Both the position numbers and the translations under genes were made by a program. The notes beneath the pieces were generated by a model. The model searched no databases. It saw only the letters and a program-made list of their open reading frames with translations, and had not been told where the DNA came from. A DNA stretch of 64,000 nucleotides from Paludibacter sp. (GTDB taxonomy: Bacteria > Bacteroidota > Bacteroidia > Bacteroidales > Paludibacteraceae): NCBI GenBank assembly GCA_027450045.1, contig DAIDKM010000001.1, positions 58,610-122,609 of the forward strand, given 5' to 3'. Below, one piece after another: positions 48,836 through 59,512 of the stretch (within the stretch, counting starts at the first letter, position 1; each line of letters begins with the position of its first letter).

Positions 48836-49282
48836 ATGAAAGATAGAATTCTACAAATCATAGAGACTGAGCATCTCACATCGGGTAAATTTGCTTTGAC
48901 TATCGGTACACAACCGTCTATCATTTCTCATATATTAAACGGAAGAAACAAACCGAGTATGGAAATTATTCAAAAAATTCTTTCAACGTTCCCTACAGTC
49001 AATCCTGACTGGCTAATATTAGGATCCGGCTCGATGTATCGCTCATCATCTTTCGTGTCAGGCCAGCCGTCATTATTTGATGATGTAAAATCTAAAACGT
49101 CTGACACGAATCAAAAGTTGATTTTCAGCAAGGAAATAGCTGGCACTTCAAAAGAAGATACTTCTTCAGTTCTCAATACCTCATTATCTGCTATTGTTCA
49201 AGCAAAAAAAATCAATAAGATAACAGTCTATTATTCAGACATGACGTTCGAGGAATTTATACCATCAACTTCTATTTTGTAG
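48836..49282 (+). CDS. XRE-type helix-turn-helix regulator
   Basis: N-terminal HTH (KFALTIGTQPSIISHILNGRNKPSMEIIQKILSTFPTVNPDWLILGSGSMY). Confidence 0.88.
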   Translation: MKDRILQIIETEHLTSGKFALTIGTQPSIISHILNGRNKPSMEIIQKILSTFPTVNPDWLILGSGSMYRSSSFVSGQPSLFDDVKSKTSDTNQKLIFSKEIAGTSKEDTSSVLNTSLSAIVQAKKINKITVYYSDMTFEEFIPSTSIL

Positions 49283-49331
49283 CCGCATATTATAGGTAAC
49301 TGTGATTATTGTCTGAACATTGAATTTTCCC

Positions 49332-49339
49332 TACTTTTG
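49332..49339 (+). promoter_or_regulatory. Putative -7 box TACTTTTG for pyrK-pyrD
   Basis: TAnnTTTG upstream of 49444. Confidence 0.5.
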
Positions 49340-49443
49340 CACATAAATATGTTGCAATGCATGATGTTTGTATCTTATGTATCTAAAGACATGATTTATT
49401 GGTTTTTACATAGCTATTTTGATTAGAACATATAAAAGAAAAA

Positions 49444-50217
49444 ATGAAAAAAATCATCGGAGATTTGGTTGTTTCAGAGAATATCCCATTGAAAAACAAT
49501 CATTTCTTATTGAAATTAACTCAAGCTGAGCCATTGCCTCATATATTGCCAGGCCAGTTTGTGCAGTTGAAAATTGACGATACCCCTTCTGTTTTTTTAA
49601 GACGTACCTTTTCAATAAACTACGTAGATCGCAAAAAAAATGAGATTTGGTTATTAATTCAAGTTGTAGGTGATGGAACGCGTTCATTAAGTAATTGTAA
49701 AATAGGCGATTCATTAAATCTCATTTATCCATTGGGAAATTCATTTTCTATGCCAACTTCTTCACAATCAAGGTTATTATTGGTTGGAGGCGGAGTAGGA
49801 GTGGCTCCTTTGTTATTTTTAGGTGCAATATTGGCAGAAAAGGGTTTTTCGCCTTCTTTTTTGCTTGGAGCACGAAATATCGATGGATTGATTGAACTTG
49901 AAAAATTTCAACAGTTTGGAGACGTATATATTGCCACTGAAGACGGATCGGCTGGTGAAATCGGTTTTGTGACTGATCACTCAATCTTGAAAAATTCGTT
50001 TGATAAAATCTACACTTGTGGACCGACGCCAATGATGCAAGCTATCTCTCAATTTGCAGAAAATCAATTTATTGATTGTGAAGTTTCTCTCGAAAATAAA
50101 ATGGCATGTGGCATTGGAGCTTGTCTGTGTTGTGTTACACAAACTCATCAAGGCAATCAATGTGTCTGTACAGATGGACCAGTATTTAATACAAAAGAGT
50201 TGGCATGGCAAATTTAA
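49444..50217 (+). CDS. pyrK: Dihydroorotate dehydrogenase electron transfer subunit
   Basis: [41 protein letters not shown]...CVCTDGPVF. Confidence 0.95.
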   Translation: MKKIIGDLVVSENIPLKNNHFLLKLTQAEPLPHILPGQFVQLKIDDTPSVFLRRTFSINYVDRKKNEIWLLIQVVGDGTRSLSNCKIGDSLNLIYPLGNSFSMPTSSQSRLLLVGGGVGVAPLLFLGAILAEKGFSPSFLLGARNIDGLIELEKFQQFGDVYIATEDGSAGEIGFVTDHSILKNSFDKIYTCGPTPMMQAISQFAENQFIDCEVSLENKMACGIGACLCCVTQTHQGNQCVCTDGPVFNTKELAWQI

Positions 50218-51119
50218 CGACAAAAATAGGTGACCTTACGCTAAAAAATCCTGTTATTACAGCTTCCGGCACGTTTGGATACGGCGAAGAATATCTTGAT
50301 TTTTTGGACATCAATCAATTAGGAGGTATTTGTGTCAAAGGCACAACGTTGCACCGACGAGAAGGAAATCCTTATCCAAGAATGGCGGAAACGCCATCCG
50401 GCATGTTGAATGCGGTAGGATTGCAAAATAAAGGGGTTGATTATTTTATAAATACAATTTATCCCCGTCTAACAGTATTTGAAACCGCATTTATTGTCAA
50501 TGTTTCTGGCTCAACATTAGAAGATTACATTGAAACAGCTGAAAAAATAAATTCATTGTCATTTATTCCTGCAATTGAATTAAACATATCATGTCCTAAT
50601 GTAAAACAAGGTGGTATGGCCTTTGGCGTTGACAAAGATATGGCAGCAGAAGTGGTTAAAGAGGTTCGCAAAGTGTATCATAAAACACTGATTGTTAAAT
50701 TGTCACCTAATGTAACTGACATTGTTTCCATAGCAGAAGCTGTTGAACACGTAGGCGCTGATGCAGTGTCGCTTATTAACACTTTATTAGGGATGGCTAT
50801 TGATGCTGAAACACAAAAGCCATTACTATCAACTATTACTGGAGGTTTATCGGGTCCATGTGTCAAGCCAATTGCGTTACGTATGGTGTGGCAAGTTGCT
50901 CATGCAGTGAAAATTCCTGTCGTTGGGATGGGTGGAATTAGTAATGCGCGCGATGCAATTGAATTTTTCTTAGCTGGGGCAACAGCTATTGAAGTGGGAA
51001 CTGCTAATTTTATTGATCCAGCTGTTAGTCTTCAAGTAATTCAAGGCGTTAACGATTATTTACAACGCCATCATTGTGAGTCAATTAATGATATTATTGG
51101 TGCCTTGAAAACAGTATGA
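50205..51119 (+). CDS. pyrD: Dihydroorotate dehydrogenase catalytic subunit (class 1B)
   Basis: [71 protein letters not shown]. Confidence 0.97.
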   Translation: MANLTTKIGDLTLKNPVITASGTFGYGEEYLDFLDINQLGGICVKGTTLHRREGNPYPRMAETPSGMLNAVGLQNKGVDYFINTIYPRLTVFETAFIVNVSGSTLEDYIETAEKINSLSFIPAIELNISCPNVKQGGMAFGVDKDMAAEVVKEVRKVYHKTLIVKLSPNVTDIVSIAEAVEHVGADAVSLINTLLGMAIDAETQKPLLSTITGGLSGPCVKPIALRMVWQVAHAVKIPVVGMGGISNARDAIEFFLAGATAIEVGTANFIDPAVSLQVIQGVNDYLQRHHCESINDIIGALKTV

Positions 51120-51130
51120 TTGATTGAATA

Positions 51131-51622
51131 TTAATCAATACGTTCATAATTTATGAACGAGAAGTGATATGGATTTGCGTCTGTTTCAGGATGATCTTCT
51201 GAAAAAGTTGTGTGCCATTGAGTAGTATCTATAATTGGAAAAAATGCGTCTGCTTCAAAAGGTGCATGAATAAAGGTTAAGTACAATTTATCGGCTTGAT
51301 TAAGTGTTTGATGATAGAGAGAACTCCCTCCGATGATGAAAATTTCTTCCTCGTCTTTACATAATTGCAAAGCTTCTTCCAAGGAATGTGCAACCAAGCA
51401 GCCCGGGAATTGAAGAGATTGAGTTGTTACGACTATGTTTCTTCTTTTAGGCAAAGCTCCTTTAGGAAGAGAAAGGAATGTATTGCGTCCCATAATCACC
51501 GTGTGATGCAGCGTAAGCTGTTTAAACCGTTGTAAATCTTCTGAAATATGGCACAATAATTGGTTGTTTTTACCGATTGCATTATTGGCTGCGATGGCGG
51601 CAATGATTGAGAGTTTGGGCAT
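51131..51622 (-). CDS. folA: Dihydrofolate reductase
   Basis: SIIAAIAANNAIGKNNQLLCHISEDLQRFKQLTLHHTVIMGRNTFLSLP. Confidence 0.95.
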   Translation of the reverse strand: MPKLSIIAAIAANNAIGKNNQLLCHISEDLQRFKQLTLHHTVIMGRNTFLSLPKGALPKRRNIVVTTQSLQFPGCLVAHSLEEALQLCKDEEEIFIIGGSSLYHQTLNQADKLYLTFIHAPFEADAFFPIIDTTQWHTTFSEDHPETDANPYHFSFINYERID

Positions 51623-51651
51623 GAAAAATGAGGTAAATGATTTCTATGGGA

Positions 51652-51659
51652 CAAATATA
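51652..51659 (-). promoter_or_regulatory. Putative -7 box TATATTTG for folA
   Basis: CAAATATA on plus strand. Confidence 0.4.
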
Positions 51660-51817
51660 TCTATTTTTGACGATGTATGAATGCAGTGTTAATCAAAAAT
51701 GAGATTATACGAAGAAAATATATGATACTCATAAAAGCAAACTCCAAGAAGCCGTGAAAAATAATAAATATGCCAATTTATTGTTGCAAGATGCAGTAGT
51801 GTTAGGAGAAAATAGGC

Positions 51818-51825
51818 TAAATTTG
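51818..51825 (+). promoter_or_regulatory. Putative -7 box TAAATTTG for malic enzyme
   Basis: TAnnTTTG upstream of 51869. Confidence 0.5.
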
Positions 51826-51868
51826 CAGCATCGTTAACTCACCAAATACAAATCATTCATCAAATAAC

Positions 51869-54172
51869 ATGGCAAAGATTACAAAAGAAGATGCCCTAAA
51901 CTACCATAGAATGGGCAAACCGGGGAAAATTGAAGTTATTCCGACTAAACCTTACAGTACTCAAACTGATTTATCTTTGGCCTACTCTCCTGGAGTAGCA
52001 GAGCCTTGTTTGGAAATCGAAAAAGATCCTAACGCTGCTTATGAATACACCGCCAAAGGAAATTTAGTGGCTGTTATTTCCAATGGAACGGCTGTTTTAG
52101 GATTGGGTGATATTGGAGCATTAGCAGGAAAACCTGTAATGGAAGGGAAAGGTCTTCTTTTTAAAATTTTTGCTGGTATTGATGTATTTGATATTGAGGT
52201 AAATGAGAAAGATCCTGAGAAGTTTATTCAAACAGTAAAAGCTATATCTCCTACTTTTGGAGGCATTAATTTAGAAGACATAAAAGCGCCTGAATGTTTT
52301 GAAATTGAAACGCGATTGCGTGCCGAGCTGGATATCCCTATTATGCACGATGATCAACACGGAACAGCCATTATTTCTTCTGCCGGGTTACTCAATGCCC
52401 TCGAAATTGTGGGAAAAAAGATCGAAGAGGTACAAATTGTCGTCAATGGAGCTGGCGCTGCAGCCAATTCATGTGCTCGTTTATATATTTTGTTAGGCGC
52501 TCGAAGAGAAAATATTATTATGGTTGACAGCAAAGGCGTGATCTCATTGGATAGATCAAACCTGACTCCTCAGAAAAAAGAGTTTGCTACTGGACGGAAA
52601 GATATTATAACATTAGCTGATGCAGTGCATGGAGCGGACGTTTTCTTAGGTTTGTCGGTTGCTGATGTTCTCACCAAAGAAATGGTTCGAACAATGGCTA
52701 AAGATCCCATTGTATTTGCATTGGCCAATCCGAATCCAGAGATTTCATATGCCGATGCAATGGATTCGCGAGGAGATATTTTGTTTGCCACAGGACGCTC
52801 TGATTTCCCCAATCAAATCAACAATGTGTTAGGATTTCCATATATATTTCGTGGAGCCTTAGATGTTCGTGCAACATCCATCAATGAAGAGATGAAAAAA
52901 GCTGCTGTGTTAGCTATTGCTGAATTAGCTAAAAAACCTGTACCCGATGTGGTCAATGCTGCGTATAACTTAAATAAAATCACGTTTGGACGTTCGTATA
53001 TTATTCCAAAACCGCTTGATCCTCGTTTATTAACTACAGTAGCTCCGGCTGTTGCTAAAGCAGCTATTGCTTCGGGTGTTGCACGCAAACCTATTACCGA
53101 TTGGGAAGCATACAATACAAAACTTAGAGAATTAATGGGTTACGACAACAAAATGTTGCGTCATTTTTCCGAAACAGCACGCCAAAATCCAAAACGAGTT
53201 GTGTTCTCTGAGGCAAATCATTTGAATATGCTAAAAGCTGCTGTTACGGCCAAGACTGAAGGAGTTTGCTTCCCTATTTTGTTAGGAAATGAAGAACGAA
53301 TTGAAAAAATGGCGTTTGAAAATAATATCGATTTGACTGGTATTGAAATTGTGAATCTACGCCATGATCGTGAAGAAGAACGTCGCTCAAGGTATGCTAA
53401 GATTTTAATCGAAAAATGCAGCCGTGATGGCTTGACGTTAACGGATGCGCTTGAAAAAATGTTTGATCGTAGTTATTTTGGTATGATGATGGTTGAAACT
53501 GGAGACGCAGATGCTATGATAACAGGAGCTTATACCAATTTTATTGAAAATATCAATGCAGCAAAACAGGTGATTGGAATTCGTGAAGGTGTAAAACACA
53601 TTGCTGCTATGCATATTGTGAATAATAAAAAAGGAACATTTTTCTTGGCCGATACGCTGTTCAATAGGCATCCTGATACAGAGACGTTGATTGATATTGC
53701 TCATTTAACCTACCAAGCTGTTAAATTTTTTGCACACGATCCAGTTATTGCTATGCTTTCTTACTCGAACTTTGGCGTTGACAAACAAGGTAGTCCTGCG
53801 AGTGTACATCGCGTAGTAGATACATTACATAAAACGTGTCCTGAGATGATCGTTGACGGAGAAATCCAAGTGAATTTTGCTTTGAATAGAGCTTTACGTG
53901 ATGAAAAATATCCTTTTTCAAAACTTAAAGGCAAGGATGTCAATACATTGATTTTCCCAAATTTAAGTTCGGCAAATACGGCCAGTAAAATGCTTTTGGA
54001 GATGGGTACCGCCGATATGATAGGCCCTATCCAAATGGGATTAAAAAAACCAATTCATATTCTTGATGTGGAAAGTTCTGTACGCGACATAGTAAACATG
54101 ACAATCATTGCTGTAATTGATGCAATTGTTGCTGAACAGAAAAAACAAAACCAAATTGGTGATTTACAATAA
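51869..54172 (+). CDS. maeB: NADP-dependent malic enzyme with C-terminal phosphotransacetylase-like domain
   Basis: [39 protein letters not shown]-like C-terminal half. Confidence 0.95.
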   Translation: MAKITKEDALNYHRMGKPGKIEVIPTKPYSTQTDLSLAYSPGVAEPCLEIEKDPNAAYEYTAKGNLVAVISNGTAVLGLGDIGALAGKPVMEGKGLLFKIFAGIDVFDIEVNEKDPEKFIQTVKAISPTFGGINLEDIKAPECFEIETRLRAELDIPIMHDDQHGTAIISSAGLLNALEIVGKKIEEVQIVVNGAGAAANSCARLYILLGARRENIIMVDSKGVISLDRSNLTPQKKEFATGRKDIITLADAVHGADVFLGLSVADVLTKEMVRTMAKDPIVFALANPNPEISYADAMDSRGDILFATGRSDFPNQINNVLGFPYIFRGALDVRATSINEEMKKAAVLAIAELAKKPVPDVVNAAYNLNKITFGRSYIIPKPLDPRLLTTVAPAVAKAAIASGVARKPITDWEAYNTKLRELMGYDNKMLRHFSETARQNPKRVVFSEANHLNMLKAAVTAKTEGVCFPILLGNEERIEKMAFENNIDLTGIEIVNLRHDREEERRSRYAKILIEKCSRDGLTLTDALEKMFDRSYFGMMMVETGDADAMITGAYTNFIENINAAKQVIGIREGVKHIAAMHIVNNKKGTFFLADTLFNRHPDTETLIDIAHLTYQAVKFFAHDPVIAMLSYSNFGVDKQGSPASVHRVVDTLHKTCPEMIVDGEIQVNFALNRALRDEKYPFSKLKGKDVNTLIFPNLSSANTASKMLLEMGTADMIGPIQMGLKKPIHILDVESSVRDIVNMTIIAVIDAIVAEQKKQNQIGDLQ

Positions 54173-54178
54173 CTTTCT

Positions 54179-54763
54179 ATGTTGCAAATTGATGACACGA
54201 TTATCAGCTTGGATGTAATTGATCAGAATTTTGCTTGTGATGTATCAAAATGCAAAGGAATCTGTTGTGTAGAAGGAGATGAAGGAGCACCCGTTACAGA
54301 GGACGAAGTAAATCAAATCGAAGTCTTATTGCCTATCATTTGGGCTGATCTTTCAAAAAGTGCACAAACAATCATTCAACAACAAGGAATTGCATATTTA
54401 GATAGAGATAATGACCTGGCAATTTCGATTGTGAACGGTGCAGAATGCGTTTTTGCTTTTAAAGATGATCATGGTTACTGGAAATGTCGGATAGAAGAAG
54501 CGTTTGAACAGAAGAAAACGTTATTCAGAAAGCCTTTGTCATGTCATTTATATCCCATTCGCCTTACAAAGCATAAATCGTTTACTGCTGTTAACTATCA
54601 CCAATGGCATGTTTGTCGTGATGGCGTTGTTTCGGGAAATAATCAAAACAAGCTGCTCTATCAATTTCTCAAAGAACCTTTGATTCGGAAATTTGGCGAA
54701 GAATGGTTTCACCAACTCACACTGGCTGCTGATCATGTTGCTAATACAAAAAGAAAAGAATGA
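54179..54763 (+). CDS. DUF3109 family protein (cysteine-rich)
   Basis: FACDVSKCKGICCVEGDEGAPV, C(R)...PLSCHLYPIR. Confidence 0.85.
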   Translation: MLQIDDTIISLDVIDQNFACDVSKCKGICCVEGDEGAPVTEDEVNQIEVLLPIIWADLSKSAQTIIQQQGIAYLDRDNDLAISIVNGAECVFAFKDDHGYWKCRIEEAFEQKKTLFRKPLSCHLYPIRLTKHKSFTAVNYHQWHVCRDGVVSGNNQNKLLYQFLKEPLIRKFGEEWFHQLTLAADHVANTKRKE

Positions 54764-54823
54764 TCACTCTATTTCGTGTTTATTATATATTTTCATAAAC
54801 GCTTAATTATCAATTAAAATAAA

Positions 54824-56578
54824 ATGTTTAGAACGCATACTTGTGGCGAATTGCGCCTTAATCATATTAACGAAACTGTAATTTTATCTGGTTGGGTGCA
54901 GCGCATTCGAAAAATGGGAGGCATGACATTTGTCGACCTCAGAGATCGTTTTGGCATCACACAATTGGTATTTAATCAAGAAAAAAATGCTGTTTTGTTT
55001 GATCAAGCCAACCGTATAGGCCGTGAATGGGTCATACAATGCAAAGGAATCGTTGCTGAACGAAGCAATAAGAATCAACATCTTGATACTGGAGAAATTG
55101 AAATTATTGCCTCAGAATTGCTTATCCTTAATGAATCAAAGATTCCTCCTTTTACCATTGAGGATGATACAGATGGTGGAGATGATTTGCGGATGGAATA
55201 TCGTTACATAGATCTTAGACGTAATGCGGTACGACGTAATTTAGAGTTGCGACACTGGATTGCGTTGGAAGTGCGAAAATATTTACATGAATTTCAATTT
55301 TTAGAAGTCGAAACTCCTGTTTTGATTAAATCAACTCCCGAAGGTGCACGTGATTTCGTAGTGCCATCACGAATGAATCCTGGTGAATTTTACGCATTAC
55401 CACAATCGCCACAACTTTATAAACAATTGTTGATGATTGCCGGATTTGATCGTTATTTTCAAATTGTGAAATGTTTCCGAGATGAAGATTTGCGCGCTGA
55501 TCGGCAACCGGAGTTTACACAAATTGATTGTGAATTGTCGTTTGTGGATCAAGATGATGTATTGAATATTTTTGAGGGAATGATGAAACATCTGTTTAAT
55601 GAAATTCACCACATAGACATGCCACCGTTTCCAAGAATGACTTATGCAGATGCGATGCGATTGTATGGTTCTGATAAACCTGATTTGCGATTTGGAATGC
55701 CATTTGTTGAGTTGAAGGAACTTGTATCCGGTCATCAATTTGCTGTTTTTGATGCTGCAGATTATGTAGCGGGTATTTGTGCATCCGGATGTAGTTCGTT
55801 TACTCGTAAACAATTGGATGAACTGACAGAATTTGTGAAGCGGCCTCAAATTGGAGCAAAAGGGTTGGTTTACATTAAATATGAGGCAGATGGTTCTTTC
55901 AAATCTTCTATTGATAAGTTTTACTCGCTCGAAGATTTGAAAGAAATAGCATATGCTATGAATGCAAAACCTGGTGATTTGTTGTTGATTTTAGCCGGAG
56001 AAACAAAGAAAACTCAAAAAGCTTTGTCTGAGTTGCGTTTAGAAATGGGGAATCGTTTAGGGTTGAGAAAGAAAAGTGATTATGCTCCACTTTGGGTTGT
56101 TGATTTCCCATTATTTGAGTGGGATGACGAAACACAACGTTTTTATGCCATGCATCATGCATTCACTTCTCCAAAACCAGAAGATATTTCTTGGTTGACA
56201 TCTGACCCTGGCAAAGTTCGTGCGAATGCTTATGATATGGTGATTAATGGAGTTGAGTTGGGCGGTGGTTCAATTCGGATTCATAATAGTGAATTGCAAC
56301 ACAAGATTTTTCAAATTATGGGCTTTGGTGAGGAAGAAGCTCAATTTAAATTTGGTTTTTTGATGGATGCTTTCAAATTTGGCGCTCCTCCACATGGTGG
56401 CCTAGCATTTGGCCTTGATCGAATTGTTTCCTTATTTGCCGGATTAGATAGCATTCGTGATTGTATTGCATTTCCGAAAAATAATTCAGGACGAGACATG
56501 ATGAGTGGTGCTCCATCTCCAATTGACATGAATCAGTTGAAAGAACTCAATTTGAAACTGGTAGTACCTGAGGCATAA
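54824..56578 (+). CDS. aspS: Aspartyl-tRNA synthetase
   Basis: [70 protein letters not shown]. Confidence 0.97.
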   Translation: MFRTHTCGELRLNHINETVILSGWVQRIRKMGGMTFVDLRDRFGITQLVFNQEKNAVLFDQANRIGREWVIQCKGIVAERSNKNQHLDTGEIEIIASELLILNESKIPPFTIEDDTDGGDDLRMEYRYIDLRRNAVRRNLELRHWIALEVRKYLHEFQFLEVETPVLIKSTPEGARDFVVPSRMNPGEFYALPQSPQLYKQLLMIAGFDRYFQIVKCFRDEDLRADRQPEFTQIDCELSFVDQDDVLNIFEGMMKHLFNEIHHIDMPPFPRMTYADAMRLYGSDKPDLRFGMPFVELKELVSGHQFAVFDAADYVAGICASGCSSFTRKQLDELTEFVKRPQIGAKGLVYIKYEADGSFKSSIDKFYSLEDLKEIAYAMNAKPGDLLLILAGETKKTQKALSELRLEMGNRLGLRKKSDYAPLWVVDFPLFEWDDETQRFYAMHHAFTSPKPEDISWLTSDPGKVRANAYDMVINGVELGGGSIRIHNSELQHKIFQIMGFGEEEAQFKFGFLMDAFKFGAPPHGGLAFGLDRIVSLFAGLDSIRDCIAFPKNNSGRDMMSGAPSPIDMNQLKELNLKLVVPEA

Positions 56579-56704
56579 TCAACTGGGCATAGAATTTCAA
56601 ATATATTATTTTCTACCCTTTCATATTCCGAACTCAGTTTAGGAAAAGACAGGTGACAAACATAGTTCGTCTTAAAAAAATTAATTTTAAAGCCAGATGG
56701 AACT

Positions 56705-56745
56705 AAAACAAAATATCATCATTTTCTGATAATGGATTTTGTTTT
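56705..56745. terminator. Possible bidirectional terminator between convergent aspS and dnaB
   Basis: AAAACAAAAT...ATTTTGTTTT 10 bp inverted repeat. Confidence 0.5.
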
Positions 56746-56759
56746 ATGTTTCATCACAC

Positions 56760-58337
56760 TTAAAACGGAACATCATGCTCGTTTAGCGATGGGGGTGGTG
56801 GATATGCTTCTAAACCTGTAGTAACGTTGCTTGGAGACGAAAAGGAGTTGTTTTCATTTATTTTTGATATATAGCCTTGATAAGAGCTTTCATCTTCATC
56901 GTCTTTATTTGTGAATTTGGCAAATTGCCCTTTGAAGCGTAACATAATGTCTCCTGTTGCTCCATTTCGGTGCTTTGCAATGATAATTTCCGCCATTCCG
57001 ATTAATGAATTTCCTTGTGTATCTTCTGTTACTTTGTAATATTCAGGACGGTGAATAAAACAAACCATGTCTGCATCTTGCTCGATTGCTCCCGACTCAC
57101 GCAAATCCGATAATTGAGGACGCTTTCCGTCGTGTCCCATACGCCCTTCCAAACTTCGATTTAACTGGGATAATGCAATAATGGGAATGTCTAATTCTTT
57201 GGAAAGTCCTTTTAGTGAACGTGAAATAGTGCTAACTTCTTGTTCTCGGCTGCCAAAGGTCATTCCACTGGCATTCATTAATTGCAAATAGTCAATAATC
57301 AATATTTTAATATGATGTTCTTTCACTAAACGACGTGCTTTGGTGCGTAATTCAAAAACTGAAAGGCTTGGTGTATCGTCTAAATATATGGGTGCATCAT
57401 ATAGTTTTTTGAGCTTATAGTCTAATTGAAGCCATTCAAATGGCGCTAATTGTCCATTTTTAATTTTGTCTCCCTCTATTTCGCATACGTTCATCAGCAA
57501 ACGATTTACTAATTGGACATTTGACATTTCAAGAGAAAAAAGCGCTACTGGCATATTGTAATCGACTGCCATGTTTCGAGCCATTGAAATGACAAACGCT
57601 GTTTTCCCCATTGCAGGACGAGCTGCAATAATAATTAAATCAGAACGTTGCCATCCGGAAGTGATTTTGTCTAAACTATGAAATCCCGAAGGAATTCCAC
57701 TAAGCCCTTCAGGTCGTTTTGAAGCTTCTTGAATTCGCTTAACGGCTTCTTCAATGATGGGATTTATTTGTTGTACATCTTTTTTTACATTTCGTTGTGA
57801 TACTTCAAAAAGCATACCTTCAGCCTCTTGCATCAAGTCAACCACATCGGTGCGATCATCAAATGCTTTGGAAAGAATTTCACTCGAAACTCGAATTAAT
57901 TCACGGGCTAAATATTTTTGAGCAATGATGCGTGCATGGAATTCGACATGTGCCGCTGATGCTATTTTGGCCGTTAATAGTGTAATGTAGTAAGCGCCAC
58001 CAATTTCTTCCAACACACCATTCTTACGAAGTTGTTCGGTAACTGTATGCATGTCAATTGGTTCTTGCTTAAGAGCCAGATCAACAATTGCTTTATATAT
58101 CTTATTGTTAGCTTCTTTGTAGAAACAATCCGGAGAAAGAATTTCACTTACTAAATAGTAGGCATCTTTTTCAAGCATCATGGCGCCCAACACATCTTCC
58201 TCCAATTCTATAGCTTGAGGCGGCAACTTCCCGAAATCGTTAGAGGAAATTGGGGTTGGGGTTGGCGCTTTGCGCCTTGTATTCTTTGGGTTATTATCCA
58301 TGTGACATGATTGTTTTTCAAGTTCAAATCTACTCAT
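56760..58337 (-). CDS. dnaB: Replicative DNA helicase DnaB
   Basis: PPQAIELEEDVLGAMMLEKDAYYLV, IIAARPAMGKTAFVISMARN, SQLNRSLEGR, LSDLRESGAIEQDAD; no intein seen. Confidence 0.97.
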   Translation of the reverse strand: MSRFELEKQSCHMDNNPKNTRRKAPTPTPISSNDFGKLPPQAIELEEDVLGAMMLEKDAYYLVSEILSPDCFYKEANNKIYKAIVDLALKQEPIDMHTVTEQLRKNGVLEEIGGAYYITLLTAKIASAAHVEFHARIIAQKYLARELIRVSSEILSKAFDDRTDVVDLMQEAEGMLFEVSQRNVKKDVQQINPIIEEAVKRIQEASKRPEGLSGIPSGFHSLDKITSGWQRSDLIIIAARPAMGKTAFVISMARNMAVDYNMPVALFSLEMSNVQLVNRLLMNVCEIEGDKIKNGQLAPFEWLQLDYKLKKLYDAPIYLDDTPSLSVFELRTKARRLVKEHHIKILIIDYLQLMNASGMTFGSREQEVSTISRSLKGLSKELDIPIIALSQLNRSLEGRMGHDGKRPQLSDLRESGAIEQDADMVCFIHRPEYYKVTEDTQGNSLIGMAEIIIAKHRNGATGDIMLRFKGQFAKFTNKDDEDESSYQGYISKINENNSFSSPSNVTTGLEAYPPPPSLNEHDVPF

Positions 58338-58490
58338 TTTTCCTCTTTAGTTCTTGGAAAACATATTAACAAGTTGTTAACAGCATCTCAATTTGTGGGT
58401 TATTCAATTTTTAGGATAGTAAATGAGAGAAAAATAGGTATTTTACAGCATGTTTTCTGTTTCATGATGTTTTTGGCAGGAAAGATTTTT

Positions 58491-58498
58491 TATCTTTG
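58491..58498 (+). promoter_or_regulatory. Putative -7 box TATCTTTG for ispE
   Basis: TAnnTTTG upstream of 58568. Confidence 0.5.
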
Positions 58499-58567
58499 CA
58501 TGAAGATTCATGAGATTAACGAATTACCTAAAAATGAATAGCTTAAATTATTTTTATACCAAAGGAC

Positions 58568-59383
58568 ATGATATGCTTCCCAAATGCGAAGATTAATATT
58601 GGACTTAACATTGTTGAAAAACGGACTGATGGATTCCACAACATAGAAACTATTTTTTATCCTATCCCTCTTTATGACGCATTAGAGATCATTCCGGCTG
58701 AAAAGAGTACATTTACAATTTCAGGAATTGACATTCCGGATGTTATTGAAAACAATTTGGTAATGAGAGCTTATCAAATGATTAAAGCCGATTTTGATTT
58801 GCCTGAGTTGTCAATTTATTTGCATAAAAATATTCCATTGGGTGCAGGTCTTGGTGGTGGATCATCGGATGCAGCGTATATGATTAAGTTATTAAATGAT
58901 TCATTTTCCTTGCTTTTGACCGATGAACAGATGGAAAATTACGCTTCAAGATTAGGATCGGATTGTTCGTTTTTTATTCGTAATCAACCTGCTTTTGCTA
59001 CTCAACGAGGCGAAATCTTGCAACCAATTGGGTTAAGCCTGGATTCCTATTTATTGGCGATTATTAAACCTCCGGTGCATATTTCAACACGAGATGCCTA
59101 TCGCATCATATCTCCAAAAGCTCCAGAAAAATCAATTAATCAATTAGTTAATTCTCCAATTGAAGCTTGGAAAGATACAATTCAAAATGATTTTGAAACG
59201 GTGATATTCCCCACATTTCCTCTACTCAAAGATATTAAGGCATTACTCTATCAGCAAGGAGCCATCTATGCTGCTATGTCTGGTTCAGGCTCAGCTTTGT
59301 ACGGTATTTTTCCTGCGAATGTTATTCCCAAAATTACCATTGATGAATGTTTTGTCTGGATTCATTCAATGGATTCTGAATAG
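58568..59383 (+). CDS. ispE: 4-(cytidine 5'-diphospho)-2-C-methyl-D-erythritol kinase
   Basis: PNAKINIGLNIVEKRTDGFHNIETIFYPI, NIPLGAGLGGGSSDAA, AAMSGSGSALYGIF. Confidence 0.96.
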   Translation: MICFPNAKINIGLNIVEKRTDGFHNIETIFYPIPLYDALEIIPAEKSTFTISGIDIPDVIENNLVMRAYQMIKADFDLPELSIYLHKNIPLGAGLGGGSSDAAYMIKLLNDSFSLLLTDEQMENYASRLGSDCSFFIRNQPAFATQRGEILQPIGLSLDSYLLAIIKPPVHISTRDAYRIISPKAPEKSINQLVNSPIEAWKDTIQNDFETVIFPTFPLLKDIKALLYQQGAIYAAMSGSGSALYGIFPANVIPKITIDECFVWIHSMDSE

Positions 59384-59512
59384 GTATTTTTTATCAACTG
59401 ATTAACCTTTTTTGTTCACTAACTTCACCAAATAGCTTGGTAATATCTGTGAAAATATATAACTTAGTGCGCTTTTTAAAGCGGAGTTTCAGAATTCAAT
59501 TAATTAGAATAG

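Noticed and set aside
55397-55849. 150-aa minus-strand ORF opposite aspS
   Set aside because: Antisense to conserved aspS; no promoter or domain evidence.
56760-58337. Possible intein in dnaB
   Set aside because: Length (525 aa) and continuous Walker A and downstream motifs show an uninterrupted helicase.
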